Source of the DNA: Prevotella sp. UBA2756
GTDB lineage: Bacteria > Bacteroidota > Bacteroidia > Bacteroidales > Bacteroidaceae
Length of the DNA stretch: 24,014 bases
NCBI GenBank assembly: GCA_002353205.1
Contig: DEJE01000050.1
Span: 1 to 24,014 of the forward strand
Direction: 5' to 3'
The translations under genes were made by a program, and so were the position numbers. Under the pieces are notes generated by a model. It was not told where the DNA came from. It worked only from the letters and a program-made list of their open reading frames with translations, and made no database searches. Shown here piece after piece: positions 1 through 7,529 of this stretch; positions within the stretch are counted from its first letter, which is position 1; every line of letters starts with the position of its first letter.

Positions 1-297
1 CCACCCTCTGTTATCCACAGCATTGACCAGACTGATTTTGAGGACTATGTCACGTCCCAGGTCGTTCTGACAGTGCCAGACGAGTCGGTGGAGAAGTATC
101 GCAACCACCCGCAGTGGGGAAAGTTCGTGAACATCAGCTCTAACAAGGCGCCCACGGCGGTGAACCAAGTGGAGCGTGCTGACAACGCGCCGTCGGCATG
201 GTACAGCTACGACGGCCGCCAGCTCACCTCTCCCGCGAAAGGCCTGAACATCGTCAGGATGAAGGACGGGTCGGTGAGGAAAGTTATTGTCAGGTGA
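1..297 (+). CDS. C-terminal end of a BspA-like / T9SS-type secreted surface protein (5' truncated by window edge)
   Basis: The reading frame is open from base 1 to a TGA at 295-297 and continues off the left edge, so only the last 98 residues are visible. The segment VPDESVEKYRNHPQWGKFVN resembles the closing repeat of BspA-type leucine-rich-repeat surface proteins of oral and gut Bacteroidales. After a linker comes a short tail with DGRQL, KGLNIVRM and a basic end (RKVIVR), the style of type IX secretion C-terminal signals; such proteins are exported through the outer membrane and often surface-anchored. A GTG at 73 could be read as a start but lies inside the repeat, so I treat it as internal. 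A near-identical orphan copy of the tail lies inverted at 23276-23350. Ligand and full length cannot be judged. Confidence 0.75.
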   Translation, partial: PPSVIHSIDQTDFEDYVTSQVVLTVPDESVEKYRNHPQWGKFVNISSNKAPTAVNQVERADNAPSAWYSYDGRQLTSPAKGLNIVRMKDGSVRKVIVR

Positions 298-346
298 CAG
301 CTGATAGATGACAGGTGACAGCTGTCAGTTGATAATTGAAAGTGGA

Positions 347-393
347 GAGTGGATAGTTTTTTGGTCAGCAAGAAACTATCCACTCCTTTTTTT
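347..393 (+). terminator. Strong rho-independent terminator of the left-edge surface-protein gene
   Basis: A perfect 13-bp stem (GAGTGGATAGTTT at 347-359 with its complement at 373-385) closes a 13-nt loop and is followed, after one C, by seven T residues (387-393). It lies 50 bp after the stop codon. The whole interval 286-393 is absent from the inverted second copy near 23275, so that copy has lost both stop codon and terminator. Confidence 0.85.
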
Positions 394-408
394 CTGCTCT
401 CTGCAGAG

Positions 409-628
409 GGAATGCGAGGCGTTTTATTTTGCCGGAAGAATGCGTTTGAAATGCCATGCCATTCGTTTTGCTCTGCCATTCATCTTGTTTTGTTCTGCAA
501 TCTAATTGATATTGCGCTGCAATTTAATTGATTTTGCAGTGCAATTTAAATTGTTTTGGTCAGCAATTTAAATTGAATTGCTGAGCAAAATAAATCTTTT
601 TGCTCAGCAACTAAGGGCAAATGATGCG
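409..628 (+). repeat. 22-bp-periodic degenerate tandem array, copy 1
   Basis: The motif GCAA or GCCA recurs exactly every 22 bp at 453, 475, 497, 519, 541, 563, 585 and 607; the unit at 431 starts GCCG, and a weaker unit starts at 409. The best units follow GCAATTTAATTGATTTTGC plus three variable bases. The first units are GC-richer and the middle ones AT-rich. Twelve-bp palindromes (CAATTTAAATTG) occur at 542-553 and 564-575, one period apart. Units are contiguous with no spacers. I do not recognise a named family. The first five units align one for one with those of the inverted copy at 23085-23260. Confidence 0.85.
560..610. other. Three-arm alternative hairpin at the end of the 22-bp array
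   Basis: TCAGCAA (560-566), TTGCTGA (578-584) and TCAGCAA (604-610) can form two mutually exclusive stems. One is 9 bp (560-568 with 576-584). The other is 13 bp (578-590 with 598-610, 7-nt loop). No T-run follows, so it is not an obvious terminator. Its function is unknown. Confidence 0.6.
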
Positions 629-737
629 CTCCTGCGGGGCTAAATGACAAATGATAAAGGATAAATGATCAAGTCAGGATGGTTGGTAGTGGACGTTAAA
701 AATATAAAAAAGGGATGGTGGTGCGGTGTTTTCTTCG
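611..737. other. Rest of the gene-free stretch before the DUF2723 gene
   Basis: The non-coding interval between the surface-protein gene and the next start (298-788) ends here. It contains a REP-like hairpin at 625-644, complementary at 19 of 20 positions to the element at 23048-23067, and an AAATGATAAA-type low-complexity run to about 669. I see no open gene. Confidence 0.6.
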
Positions 738-745
738 TACCTTTG
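738..745 (+). promoter_or_regulatory. Bacteroidetes -7 promoter box (TACCTTTG) for the DUF2723 operon
   Basis: TACCTTTG matches the TAnnTTTG -7 consensus of the Bacteroidetes primary sigma factor; no clear TTTG -33 box lies 19-21 bp upstream. The start of transcription would fall near 752, giving a leader of about 37 nt. TCGTAC repeats at 735-740 and 751-756 and the inverse GTACGA at 763-768 surround the box. Confidence 0.6.
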
Positions 746-788
746 CATAATCGTACGCTTTGGTACGACAATCACACGAGAAAAGAAG

Positions 789-3700
789 ATGAAACAATTC
801 CGCATTGTTGACAATGCCATTGGTTGGCTGACTTTCGTCATTGCCGCGGTGGTCTATTGCAGCACGATTGAGCCGACAGCCTCTTTCTGGGACTGTCCTG
901 AGTTTATAACGACGGGCTACAAGCTTGAGATCGGGCACCCGCCGGGTGCACCATTCTTCATGCTGACGGCGAACCTGTTCTCGCAGTTCGTGAGCGATCC
1001 TTCGGATGTGGCGCGTATGGTGAACACGATGAGCGCGTTGCTCTCTGCGGCGTGCATCATGTTCCTGTTCTGGACGATCACGCACTTGGTGCGGAAGCTG
1101 ATTGTGGAGGCCCCGAGGTGCGAGGTACGAGGTGCGAGGTACGAGGGAGACACGATTCCTCTCCGCAAGCTGATTGCCATTGAGGCGTCGGGGTTGGTGG
1201 GTGCGCTCATCTATACGTTCAGCGACACGTTCTGGTATTCTGCGGTTGAGGGTGAGGTGTATGCCTATTCGTCGGCCTTCACTGCCGTGGTGTTCTGGCT
1301 TATCCTGAAATGGGAGGACCATGCTGACGAGCCGCACAGCGACCGCTATCTGGTGCTCATCACGTACATGACGGGCCTGAGCATCGGCGTTCACCTTCTG
1401 AACCTGCTCTGCGTGCCTGCCATCGTGCTGGTGTACTACTACCGCCGTTTCCCGAACGCCGACCTGAAGGGTTCGGCCGTGGCTTTGCTGGTGTCTATGG
1501 CTATCGTGGCCGCCATCCTCTACGGCGTGGTGCCGGGTATCATCACCGTTGGCGGCTGGTTCGAGCTGTTGTTTGTCAACACGCTGGGCATGCCTTTCAA
1601 CACGGGGCTCATCGTCTACATAGCGCTGCTGGTGGCTGTTGTGCTCTGGGCTATCTACGAGAGCCAGACAGACCGCAGCCAGCTTCGCCAGAACATTGCC
1701 TTCGTGGCTGCTGTGGCCATGCTGGGCATCCCCTTCTACGGCTACGGCTGGCAGGCTGCGCTGACAGGCATCGTGGTGCTGGTGCTGCTGTGGCTGTTGC
1801 TGAGGTACGAGGTGCGAGGTGCGAGTGGCGAGGTACGCGGTGCGTGGGTGACGGCTCGTATGAAGAACACGGCGACGCTGTGCATGCTGATGCTGATGAT
1901 CGGCTACTCTACGTATGCGGTCATCGTGGTGCGCTCGTCGGCGAACCCCCCGATGGACCAGAACTCTCCGGAGGACATCTTCACCTTGGGTTCGTACCTC
2001 AGCCGCGACCAGTATGGCGACCGTCCGCTGTTCTATGGGCAGGCATACACGTCGCAGGTGAAATTCGACGTGGAGGGCAACTACTGCAAGCCCCATACGA
2101 ACGACGGTGCTCCCATCTACCAGCGCAAGGAGAAGGCTTCGGCCGACGAGAAGGACTCGTACTTCGTGGTGCGCAACAAGACGAGCTACGAGTATGCGCA
2201 GAACATGTTCTTCCCGCGCATGCACGATGCCGCCCATCAGCAGTCGTATGAGAGCTGGCTGGCCGCGGCTCCGTCGGTGATCAGTGACGGCGGCTACGAC
2301 GTACCTTACGACCGCTGCGGTGAGCCAGTGATGGTGCACATGCCCTCGCAGCTTCAGAACCTGTACTTCTTCCTGTCGTACCAGTGCAACTTCATGTACT
2401 GGCGCTACTTCATGTGGAACTTCGCAGGCCGACAGAACGACATTCAGGGCCACGGCGAGCTGGAGCACGGCAACTGGATCACGGGCATCCCCCTGCTCGA
2501 TGACATGCGGCTTGGCGACCAGAGCCAGCTGCCTGACGACCTGAAGGAGAACAAAGGGCACAACGTGTTCTACTGCCTGCCGCTGCTGCTGGGACTGATA
2601 GGTCTCTTCTGGCAGTCGTTCCGCGGACAGCGCGGCATCCGACAGTTCTGGGTGGTCTTCTTCCTCTTCTTCATGACGGGCCTGGCCATCGTGATCTACC
2701 TCAACCAGACACCGCTGCAGCCGCGCGAACGCGACTATGCCTACGCAGGCTCGTTCTATGCCTTTGCCATCTGGTGCGGCATGGGCGTGGCAGCCATCAT
2801 CGACTGGCTGAACAAGCTGACCAAGCGCAAGAGCGTGGTGACGGCAGCCTTGGCCTCGGTGGCCTGCCTGGCGGTGCCGATACAGATGGCGTCGCAGACA
2901 TGGGACGACCACGACCGCTCTGGCCGCTACACATGCCGCGACTTCGGTCAGAACTACCTGATGACGCTTCAGGACGAGGGCAACCCCATCATCTTCACCA
3001 ACGGCGACAACGACACCTTCCCACTGTGGTACAACCAAGACGTGGAGGGTGTGCGCACCGACGCCCGCGTGTGCAACCTGAGTTATCTGCAGACCGACTG
3101 GTACATCGACCAGATGATCCGCCCGGCCTACGACTCTCCGAAGGTTCCCATCACGTGGCCCCGTCTGGACTACTGTTCGGGAACAAACGAATATGTGGAG
3201 ATCGACCTGGGCGGCAAGCAGCAGATTCTTGACTTCTACCACGACCATCCCGAGGAGGCCAAGGCGATGATGGGCCCGCAGCCCTTCGAGCTGAAATATG
3301 TGCTCGACACCTTCGTCCACGGCCGCGGCAACGACGGAAAGTTCATCTACAACACCATACCCACCGACACGCTCTACGTGACGATCGACAAGGATGCCGT
3401 GCGCAAGAGCGGCATGATGATGGCCACCGACAGCATACCGGACCGGATGGTGATCTCGCTCAAGGGCAAGCGCGCCCTGTACAAGGGCGACCTGATGATG
3501 CTCGAGATGATAGCCCAGTGCAACTGGGTGCGCCCCATCTACGTGGCCATCACCGTGGGCGAAGAGAACTACATGAACCTCGGCGACAACTTCATTCAGG
3601 AAGGACTGGCCTACCGCATCTCGCCCTTCACCACCAACGCCGAGGGCGCTAAGAACTTCGACACGGAGAAGACGTTCCGCAACCTCATGGAGCGCTACCG

Positions 3701-4181
3701 CTACGGCGGTCTCGACGCCAAGGGCATCTATCTCGACGAGACGGTGCTGCGCATGTGCTACACCCACCGCCGCATGTTCTCCATGCTGGCCATGAACCTC
3801 ATACAGGAGGGCAAGACCGACAAGGCCAAGCAGGTGCTCGACCGCTGCGAGAAGGAGCTGCCGTCGTACAACATCCCGCACAACATGATGAGCGCCATCA
3901 GCGGAAGCCTGGACATTGCCCATGGCTACATGCTCGTGGGCGACATGAAGAAGGCCCGGAGCATCATCGACCAGATCTTCGACAATGCCTACCAGTACCT
4001 GAAGTGGTACGGTTCGCTGAAGCCCTCGCTCTTGCCCAGCTACCAGAACGACATCCAGCGCGCCTACTTCGTAGTGAGGAGCTGCACCGACTTCGCATCG
4101 GAAATCGACACCAACTACCACAACGAGATGGTGAAGAAAGCGGAGACGGTAGCCGGCGACATTGCGAACAAACTGCAATAA
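789..4181 (+). CDS. DUF2723 / GT117-like integral membrane protein (TMEM260-type)
   Basis: A 1130-residue protein starting at MKQFRIVDNA. The frame is open 21 codons further upstream, but residues before 789 overlap the promoter leader and lack family features. The N-terminal half has many hydrophobic membrane helices. Family-typical motifs include EPTASFWDCPEF (about 29-39), GHPPGAPFF (about 49-57), FSDTFWYSAVEGEVYAYSS and QPRERDYAYAGSFYAFA. The second half is soluble, includes NGDNDTFPLWYNQDVEG, and ends in helical hairpins resembling TPRs. The family is related to human TMEM260, a protein O-mannosyltransferase, so a role as GT-C enzyme in protein O-glycosylation is plausible but inferred. 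Two stretches (APRCEVRGARYEGD and RYEVRGASGEVRGA) derive from 7-bp DNA repeats and sit in linkers between membrane helices. The deacetylase gene follows after 3 bp, indicating one transcript. Confidence 0.9.
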   Translation: MKQFRIVDNAIGWLTFVIAAVVYCSTIEPTASFWDCPEFITTGYKLEIGHPPGAPFFMLTANLFSQFVSDPSDVARMVNTMSALLSAACIMFLFWTITHLVRKLIVEAPRCEVRGARYEGDTIPLRKLIAIEASGLVGALIYTFSDTFWYSAVEGEVYAYSSAFTAVVFWLILKWEDHADEPHSDRYLVLITYMTGLSIGVHLLNLLCVPAIVLVYYYRRFPNADLKGSAVALLVSMAIVAAILYGVVPGIITVGGWFELLFVNTLGMPFNTGLIVYIALLVAVVLWAIYESQTDRSQLRQNIAFVAAVAMLGIPFYGYGWQAALTGIVVLVLLWLLLRYEVRGASGEVRGAWVTARMKNTATLCMLMLMIGYSTYAVIVVRSSANPPMDQNSPEDIFTLGSYLSRDQYGDRPLFYGQAYTSQVKFDVEGNYCKPHTNDGAPIYQRKEKASADEKDSYFVVRNKTSYEYAQNMFFPRMHDAAHQQSYESWLAAAPSVISDGGYDVPYDRCGEPVMVHMPSQLQNLYFFLSYQCNFMYWRYFMWNFAGRQNDIQGHGELEHGNWITGIPLLDDMRLGDQSQLPDDLKENKGHNVFYCLPLLLGLIGLFWQSFRGQRGIRQFWVVFFLFFMTGLAIVIYLNQTPLQPRERDYAYAGSFYAFAIWCGMGVAAIIDWLNKLTKRKSVVTAALASVACLAVPIQMASQTWDDHDRSGRYTCRDFGQNYLMTLQDEGNPIIFTNGDNDTFPLWYNQDVEGVRTDARVCNLSYLQTDWYIDQMIRPAYDSPKVPITWPRLDYCSGTNEYVEIDLGGKQQILDFYHDHPEEAKAMMGPQPFELKYVLDTFVHGRGNDGKFIYNTIPTDTLYVTIDKDAVRKSGMMMATDSIPDRMVISLKGKRALYKGDLMMLEMIAQCNWVRPIYVAITVGEENYMNLGDNFIQEGLAYRISPFTTNAEGAKNFDTEKTFRNLMERYRYGGLDAKGIYLDETVLRMCYTHRRMFSMLAMNLIQEGKTDKAKQVLDRCEKELPSYNIPHNMMSAISGSLDIAHGYMLVGDMKKARSIIDQIFDNAYQYLKWYGSLKPSLLPSYQNDIQRAYFVVRSCTDFASEIDTNYHNEMVKKAETVAGDIANKLQ
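1114..1147 (+). repeat. Heptanucleotide repeat CGAGGTR inside the DUF2723 gene (tract 1)
   Basis: Four head-to-tail CGAGGTG/CGAGGTA units alternate, followed by a partial CGAGGG. Three units equal seven codons, so the tract encodes the repeating EVRGARY pattern. It lies in the linker after the membrane segment ending FWTITHLV. Gain or loss of one 7-bp unit would shift the frame. Confidence 0.85.
1801..1842 (+). repeat. Heptanucleotide repeat CGAGGTR inside the DUF2723 gene (tract 2)
   Basis: Six degenerate 7-bp units of the same family as tract 1 encode RYEVRGASGEVRGA directly after the hydrophobic run IVVLVLLWLLL. It is the same repeat in the same orientation, also placed in a linker. Units have drifted more (CGAGTGG, CGCGGTG) than in tract 1. 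Confidence 0.8.
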
Positions 4182-4184
4182 TCC

Positions 4185-4796
4185 ATGCTGATAGAGCAAC
4201 CGGCAAGATGGATCAGGTGGATGTACCCTCATGCCACTTGGAGGATGGACCCGAAGGTGCACGCCGTGTACCTGACATTCGACGACGGGCCCATCCCCGA
4301 GTCGACACCCTTCATCTTGCAGACGCTCAGAGACTACGGCATCAAAGCCACCTTCTTCATGGTGGGCGACAACGTGAGGAAATATCCGCAGCTGTTTGAG
4401 CAGATCAAGGCCGAGGGGCACCAGATAGGGAACCACACGATGAACCACATCAGCGGGTTCCGCCACTGGACGACGACCTACATCATCAACACCTACCAGG
4501 CCAACGAGCTGCTGCACGCGCACCTCTTCAGGCCGCCCCACGGCTGGATGCGCCACAGTCCGTACTACTGGCTGAAGAAATACTACCGCGTGATCATGTG
4601 GGACGTGGTGACGCGCGACTACTCGAACCGCCTGACGGCCGACGACGTGGTGGAGAACGTGAAGACCTACGCCCGCAACGGCTCGATCATCACCTTCCAC
4701 GACTCGCTGAAGAGCATCGAGAAGCTGCACACGGCACTGCCCCGCTCCATCGAATGGCTGAAAGGACAAGGGTATGAATTCCGCATTTTCGAATAG
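4185..4796 (+). CDS. Polysaccharide deacetylase family protein (NodB / CE4 fold)
   Basis: A 203-residue protein with the CE4 catalytic motifs in order. TFDDGP (motif 1; the first Asp is the usual base, the second a metal ligand) is at about residues 29-34. HTMNH is motif 2, with the two metal-binding His. RPPHG is motif 3, WDVVTRD motif 4 and FHDS motif 5. These enzymes remove acetyl groups from GlcNAc- or other N/O-acetylated polysaccharide. There is no clear signal peptide, only an amphipathic start (MLIEQPARWIRWMYPH), so location is uncertain. The length is close to a minimal NodB domain. It starts 3 bp after the DUF2723 stop and its last 23 bp overlap queG. A terminator-like hairpin begins just after its stop codon. 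Substrate is unknown. Confidence 0.88.
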   Translation: MLIEQPARWIRWMYPHATWRMDPKVHAVYLTFDDGPIPESTPFILQTLRDYGIKATFFMVGDNVRKYPQLFEQIKAEGHQIGNHTMNHISGFRHWTTTYIINTYQANELLHAHLFRPPHGWMRHSPYYWLKKYYRVIMWDVVTRDYSNRLTADDVVENVKTYARNGSIITFHDSLKSIEKLHTALPRSIEWLKGQGYEFRIFE

Positions 4797-5748
4797 AATA
4801 AAAGCCGAGGCTCAGCGTCTCGGCTTTTTTGCTTGTGGCATCGCCAAGGCGGAACGCGTTGACGAGGCTGCTGCCACGCAGTTCAGGCAGTGGCTCAGAC
4901 AGGGCAGGCAGGCCGGCATGAGCTACATGGAGAACCATCTGGACAAGCGGCTGGATCCTCGGCTGCTCATGGAGGGTGCGGAGAGCATCGTGTGTGTGGC
5001 CATGAACTATACCCCCGCGAGGCGCATCCCTGAAGGTGAATACCAGATTGCCGCCTACGCCTACGGGCAGGACTACCACGACATTGTGAAAGAGCGGCTG
5101 CACAAGCTCGCCGCCTTCATTGCCAACGACGAGGAAACGAAGACCTACACCATCGGAGCAACGCCGCGGACCTTTGCCTACCGCGCCTTCAGCGACAGTG
5201 CTCCGATACTGGAACGCTATTGGGCCGTGAAGGCAGGACTGGGCTGGACAGGCAAGAACCGGCAGCTCATCGTGCCCCATGGGGGCAGCATGTTTTTCCT
5301 CGGTGAACTGCTTCTGAACATCGCCCTTGCTACGGATTCGCCGATGGAGAATCGCTGCGGCACGTGCCAGCGATGCATCGAGGCATGCCCCACGGGAGCC
5401 ATCAGGGCAGGCCAGGACTTCGACGCCAATCTATGCCTGTCGTACCAAACGATAGAGAACCGCTCTGCCATTCCCGAACATATCGCACGAAAGATGGGCG
5501 ACAGCATCTACGGCTGCGACCGATGCCAACAGGCCTGCCCGTGGAACAGCCACGCCCACCCCACCGACGAGCCTGCGCTGCAACCCAAGGACGAGCTGCT
5601 GCGCATGACGAAGGACCGATGGAAGACCATCAGCGAGGACGACTACCGACGGCTGTTCAAGGGCAGTGCGGTGAAGCGCGCCAAGTACAGCGGTCTGGTA
5701 AGAAACATCAAAGCCGTCAGCAACAACGAATCTCGTCAGGAACGTTGA
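4774..5748 (+). CDS. queG: Epoxyqueuosine reductase QueG
   Basis: A 324-residue cobalamin- and iron-sulfur-dependent reductase catalysing the last step of tRNA queuosine synthesis (epoxyqueuosine to queuosine) in the cytoplasm. The N-terminus KAEAQRLGFFACGIAKAE is typical of the family. DSAPILER (141-148) carries the conserved catalytic Asp, and GLGWTGKN follows. Two 4Fe-4S clusters are indicated by CGTCQRCIEACPTGAI (Cys195, 198, 201, 205) plus Cys221, and by YGCDRCQQACP (Cys248, 251, 255). The ATG at 4774 is inside the deacetylase gene, and family alignment requires a start this early. The first 20 codons contain a perfect hairpin plus T-run. It converges on the GH20 gene, 19 bp away, with no obvious terminator between. 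Confidence 0.95.
   Translation: MNSAFSNRIKAEAQRLGFFACGIAKAERVDEAAATQFRQWLRQGRQAGMSYMENHLDKRLDPRLLMEGAESIVCVAMNYTPARRIPEGEYQIAAYAYGQDYHDIVKERLHKLAAFIANDEETKTYTIGATPRTFAYRAFSDSAPILERYWAVKAGLGWTGKNRQLIVPHGGSMFFLGELLLNIALATDSPMENRCGTCQRCIEACPTGAIRAGQDFDANLCLSYQTIENRSAIPEHIARKMGDSIYGCDRCQQACPWNSHAHPTDEPALQPKDELLRMTKDRWKTISEDDYRRLFKGSAVKRAKYSGLVRNIKAVSNNESRQER
4800..4830 (+). terminator. Terminator-like hairpin with T-run inside the 5' end of queG
   Basis: AAAAGCCGAG (4800-4809) pairs perfectly with CTCGGCTTTT (4819-4828) around a 9-nt loop, and the T-run 4825-4830 follows. It begins 4 bp after the deacetylase stop codon, the normal place for a terminator, yet lies within queG codons 9-19. It may attenuate queG transcription. 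Confidence 0.7.
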
Positions 5749-5767
5749 TAAGGACTGTTCGCTACTG

Positions 5768-7444
5768 CTACTTCCTGAAGATGTGCGGTGCGAACGACCA
5801 TCCCCGCTTCTTATATAATAAGGTAAGGGTGCGCTCGCGCTCCACCCACTGCCGATAGTCCTTGCGACCGGGCTGCGTCCACACCACCTCGGCCAGGGCG
5901 CCCATGCGCGGCAATACCTGATACTCCACCTGCGAGGGGAACTGAGCATACTCGGTCCACATGTTGCCCTGAGCACCGAGGATATGGCTGCGAGCCTGAA
6001 GGCTGAGCGTCGGCGGCGCAGGGTCGAGCGAATAGGTCTTCTCCATCGGTATGACGGCATCGAAGGCAAAGGGCTCACCCCATTCGTGGGGTTCGACAAG
6101 ATAGAAGTTGAAATAGCAGTGCGACGTGGGCGTCATGATGACATCGTGGCCTTTCTCGGAAGCGACCAAGCCTCCTTCGAGCCCGCGCCAGCTCATGATG
6201 GTGGCCGACTCGTCGACATCGCTCTCCAACAGTTCGTCCCATCCGATGAGCTTGCGGCCGCGGCTGTTGATGAACCTCTCCACGCGCTTGGTGAAGTAGC
6301 CCTGCAGACGAGCCTCAGCCTTCATGTCAGCATCGCCTACGAGATGTTCGTCGGCGATGCGTTTCTGGCAGCGCGGGCACTGCTCCCACCGTGTGCGCGG
6401 TGCCTCATCGCCCCCGATGTGTATGTATTCGGAAGGGAAGATATCCATGATTTCCTCCATGACACCCTCCACAAACCGGAAGGTTTCCTCGCGGCCGGCA
6501 CACAGGATGTCGTCGAAGACACCCCAGTGGCCCTCCACCTCGTAGGGACCACCCGTGCACCCCAGCTCGGGATAGGCCTTCAGGGCGCCGAGCATGTGGC
6601 CAGGCATGTCGATCTCGGGGATGACGGTGATGAACCGTTCAGCGGCATAGCGCACGATGTCGCGCGCCTGCTCTTGCGTGAAACAGCCGCCGTAGGGCGT
6701 CTCGTCGTCGATGGCAGAGTTGCGCCCCAGCGTGGTGTAGGGTCGCACGGAGCCCTGCTCGGCCAGTCTGGGATAGCGTTTGATCTCGATGCGCCACCCT
6801 TGGTCGTCGGTGAGATGCCAGTGAAAGGTGTTCATGTTGTGGAGTGCCATCATGTCGATGTACTGCTTCACGAAGTCGACGCCGAAGAAATGCCGTGCCA
6901 CGTCGAGGTGCATGCCACGGTAGGCGAAGCGCGGCGCATCTTCGATGACGACGGCCGGCAGGAGGAATGTTGTGGGTTGCTGCCCGTCGGCCGCTATGAG
7001 CGACTTGCGGATGGTCTGGATGCCATAGAACACTCCGCGCGCCGTCTGCCCCTCAACGACAACACCCTTGCCATCGACGGAAAGCCGGTAGCCCTCGGGG
7101 TGAGGAATCTTCTTGTTCAGGCGCAGCACGATCGTCTTACCTTTCACGCTGGAAGGCGACACCCGGACGGACACACCGATGTCATCGCGAAGATAGTCGC
7201 ACAGGAAGCGGGCATTGCGCTGCATGTCGCTGTCGGACATATCGGTCGTGACGACGCAGCTGCCGTCGAGCAGGAAGCCGCGGCCACGCTGCATGCTGAT
7301 GCTGTCGGGCAAGGGGACGACATGGTAATCGGCTGTCGCGACATCGATTGCGGGGAGCAAATTCTTCTCAGCATGGCACGTCGCTGTACCGGCAAGAGCC
7401 ATGAGCAGGGCCAAGGCCAAATAGGAAAAAAGATTGTATTTCAT
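5768..7444 (-). CDS. Secreted beta-N-acetylhexosaminidase, GH20 family
   Basis: A 558-residue exported glycosidase that removes terminal beta-linked GlcNAc/GalNAc from glycans by substrate-assisted catalysis. A signal peptide covers about 1-25 (hydrophobic LFSYLALALLMALAG, likely cleavage after CHA; the single Cys lacks a good lipobox). A GH20b-like domain spans about 40-165 and the catalytic barrel about 170-510. HWHLTDDQGWRIEIKRYP, PEIDMPGH and HIGGDEAP are diagnostic; Asp346-Glu347 is the catalytic pair. The usual family length is 500-750, so this is a compact form. The start sits about 15 nt downstream of the expected transcription start from the -7 box at 7466-7473. It is divergent from the DUF4112 gene and likely monocistronic. 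Probably it acts on host or dietary N-acetylated glycans or on peptidoglycan fragments. Confidence 0.95.
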   Translation of the reverse strand: MKYNLFSYLALALLMALAGTATCHAEKNLLPAIDVATADYHVVPLPDSISMQRGRGFLLDGSCVVTTDMSDSDMQRNARFLCDYLRDDIGVSVRVSPSSVKGKTIVLRLNKKIPHPEGYRLSVDGKGVVVEGQTARGVFYGIQTIRKSLIAADGQQPTTFLLPAVVIEDAPRFAYRGMHLDVARHFFGVDFVKQYIDMMALHNMNTFHWHLTDDQGWRIEIKRYPRLAEQGSVRPYTTLGRNSAIDDETPYGGCFTQEQARDIVRYAAERFITVIPEIDMPGHMLGALKAYPELGCTGGPYEVEGHWGVFDDILCAGREETFRFVEGVMEEIMDIFPSEYIHIGGDEAPRTRWEQCPRCQKRIADEHLVGDADMKAEARLQGYFTKRVERFINSRGRKLIGWDELLESDVDESATIMSWRGLEGGLVASEKGHDVIMTPTSHCYFNFYLVEPHEWGEPFAFDAVIPMEKTYSLDPAPPTLSLQARSHILGAQGNMWTEYAQFPSQVEYQVLPRMGALAEVVWTQPGRKDYRQWVERERTLTLLYKKRGWSFAPHIFRK

Positions 7445-7465
7445 GAGAAAACTGTTATTTGCTTA

Positions 7466-7473
7466 CAAAAATA
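7466..7473 (-). promoter_or_regulatory. -7 promoter box for the GH20 gene
   Basis: On the minus strand this reads TATTTTTG, a full TAnnTTTG match, 22 bp upstream of the start codon. No TTTG -33 box is visible at the standard spacing. Confidence 0.6.
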
Positions 7474-7529
7474 CGCAAAAAAAATGAATAACAGACGATG
7501 TTCGGGATTAATTTCGTTATTTTGCATTC

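Noticed and set aside
73..297. Independent 74-residue gene starting at GTG 73
   Set aside because: The frame is open from base 1 and the start would fall within a leucine-rich-repeat motif, so it is the end of a larger gene.
409..628. 22-bp array as a CRISPR
   Set aside because: Units are contiguous, degenerate and without unique spacers, and no cas genes are present.
696..4769. Very long open frame (1357 codons) on the minus strand opposite the DUF2723 and deacetylase genes
   Set aside because: The plus strand has clear family motifs throughout. The minus frame is His/Val/Arg-rich with no domain and results from GC-rich third positions.
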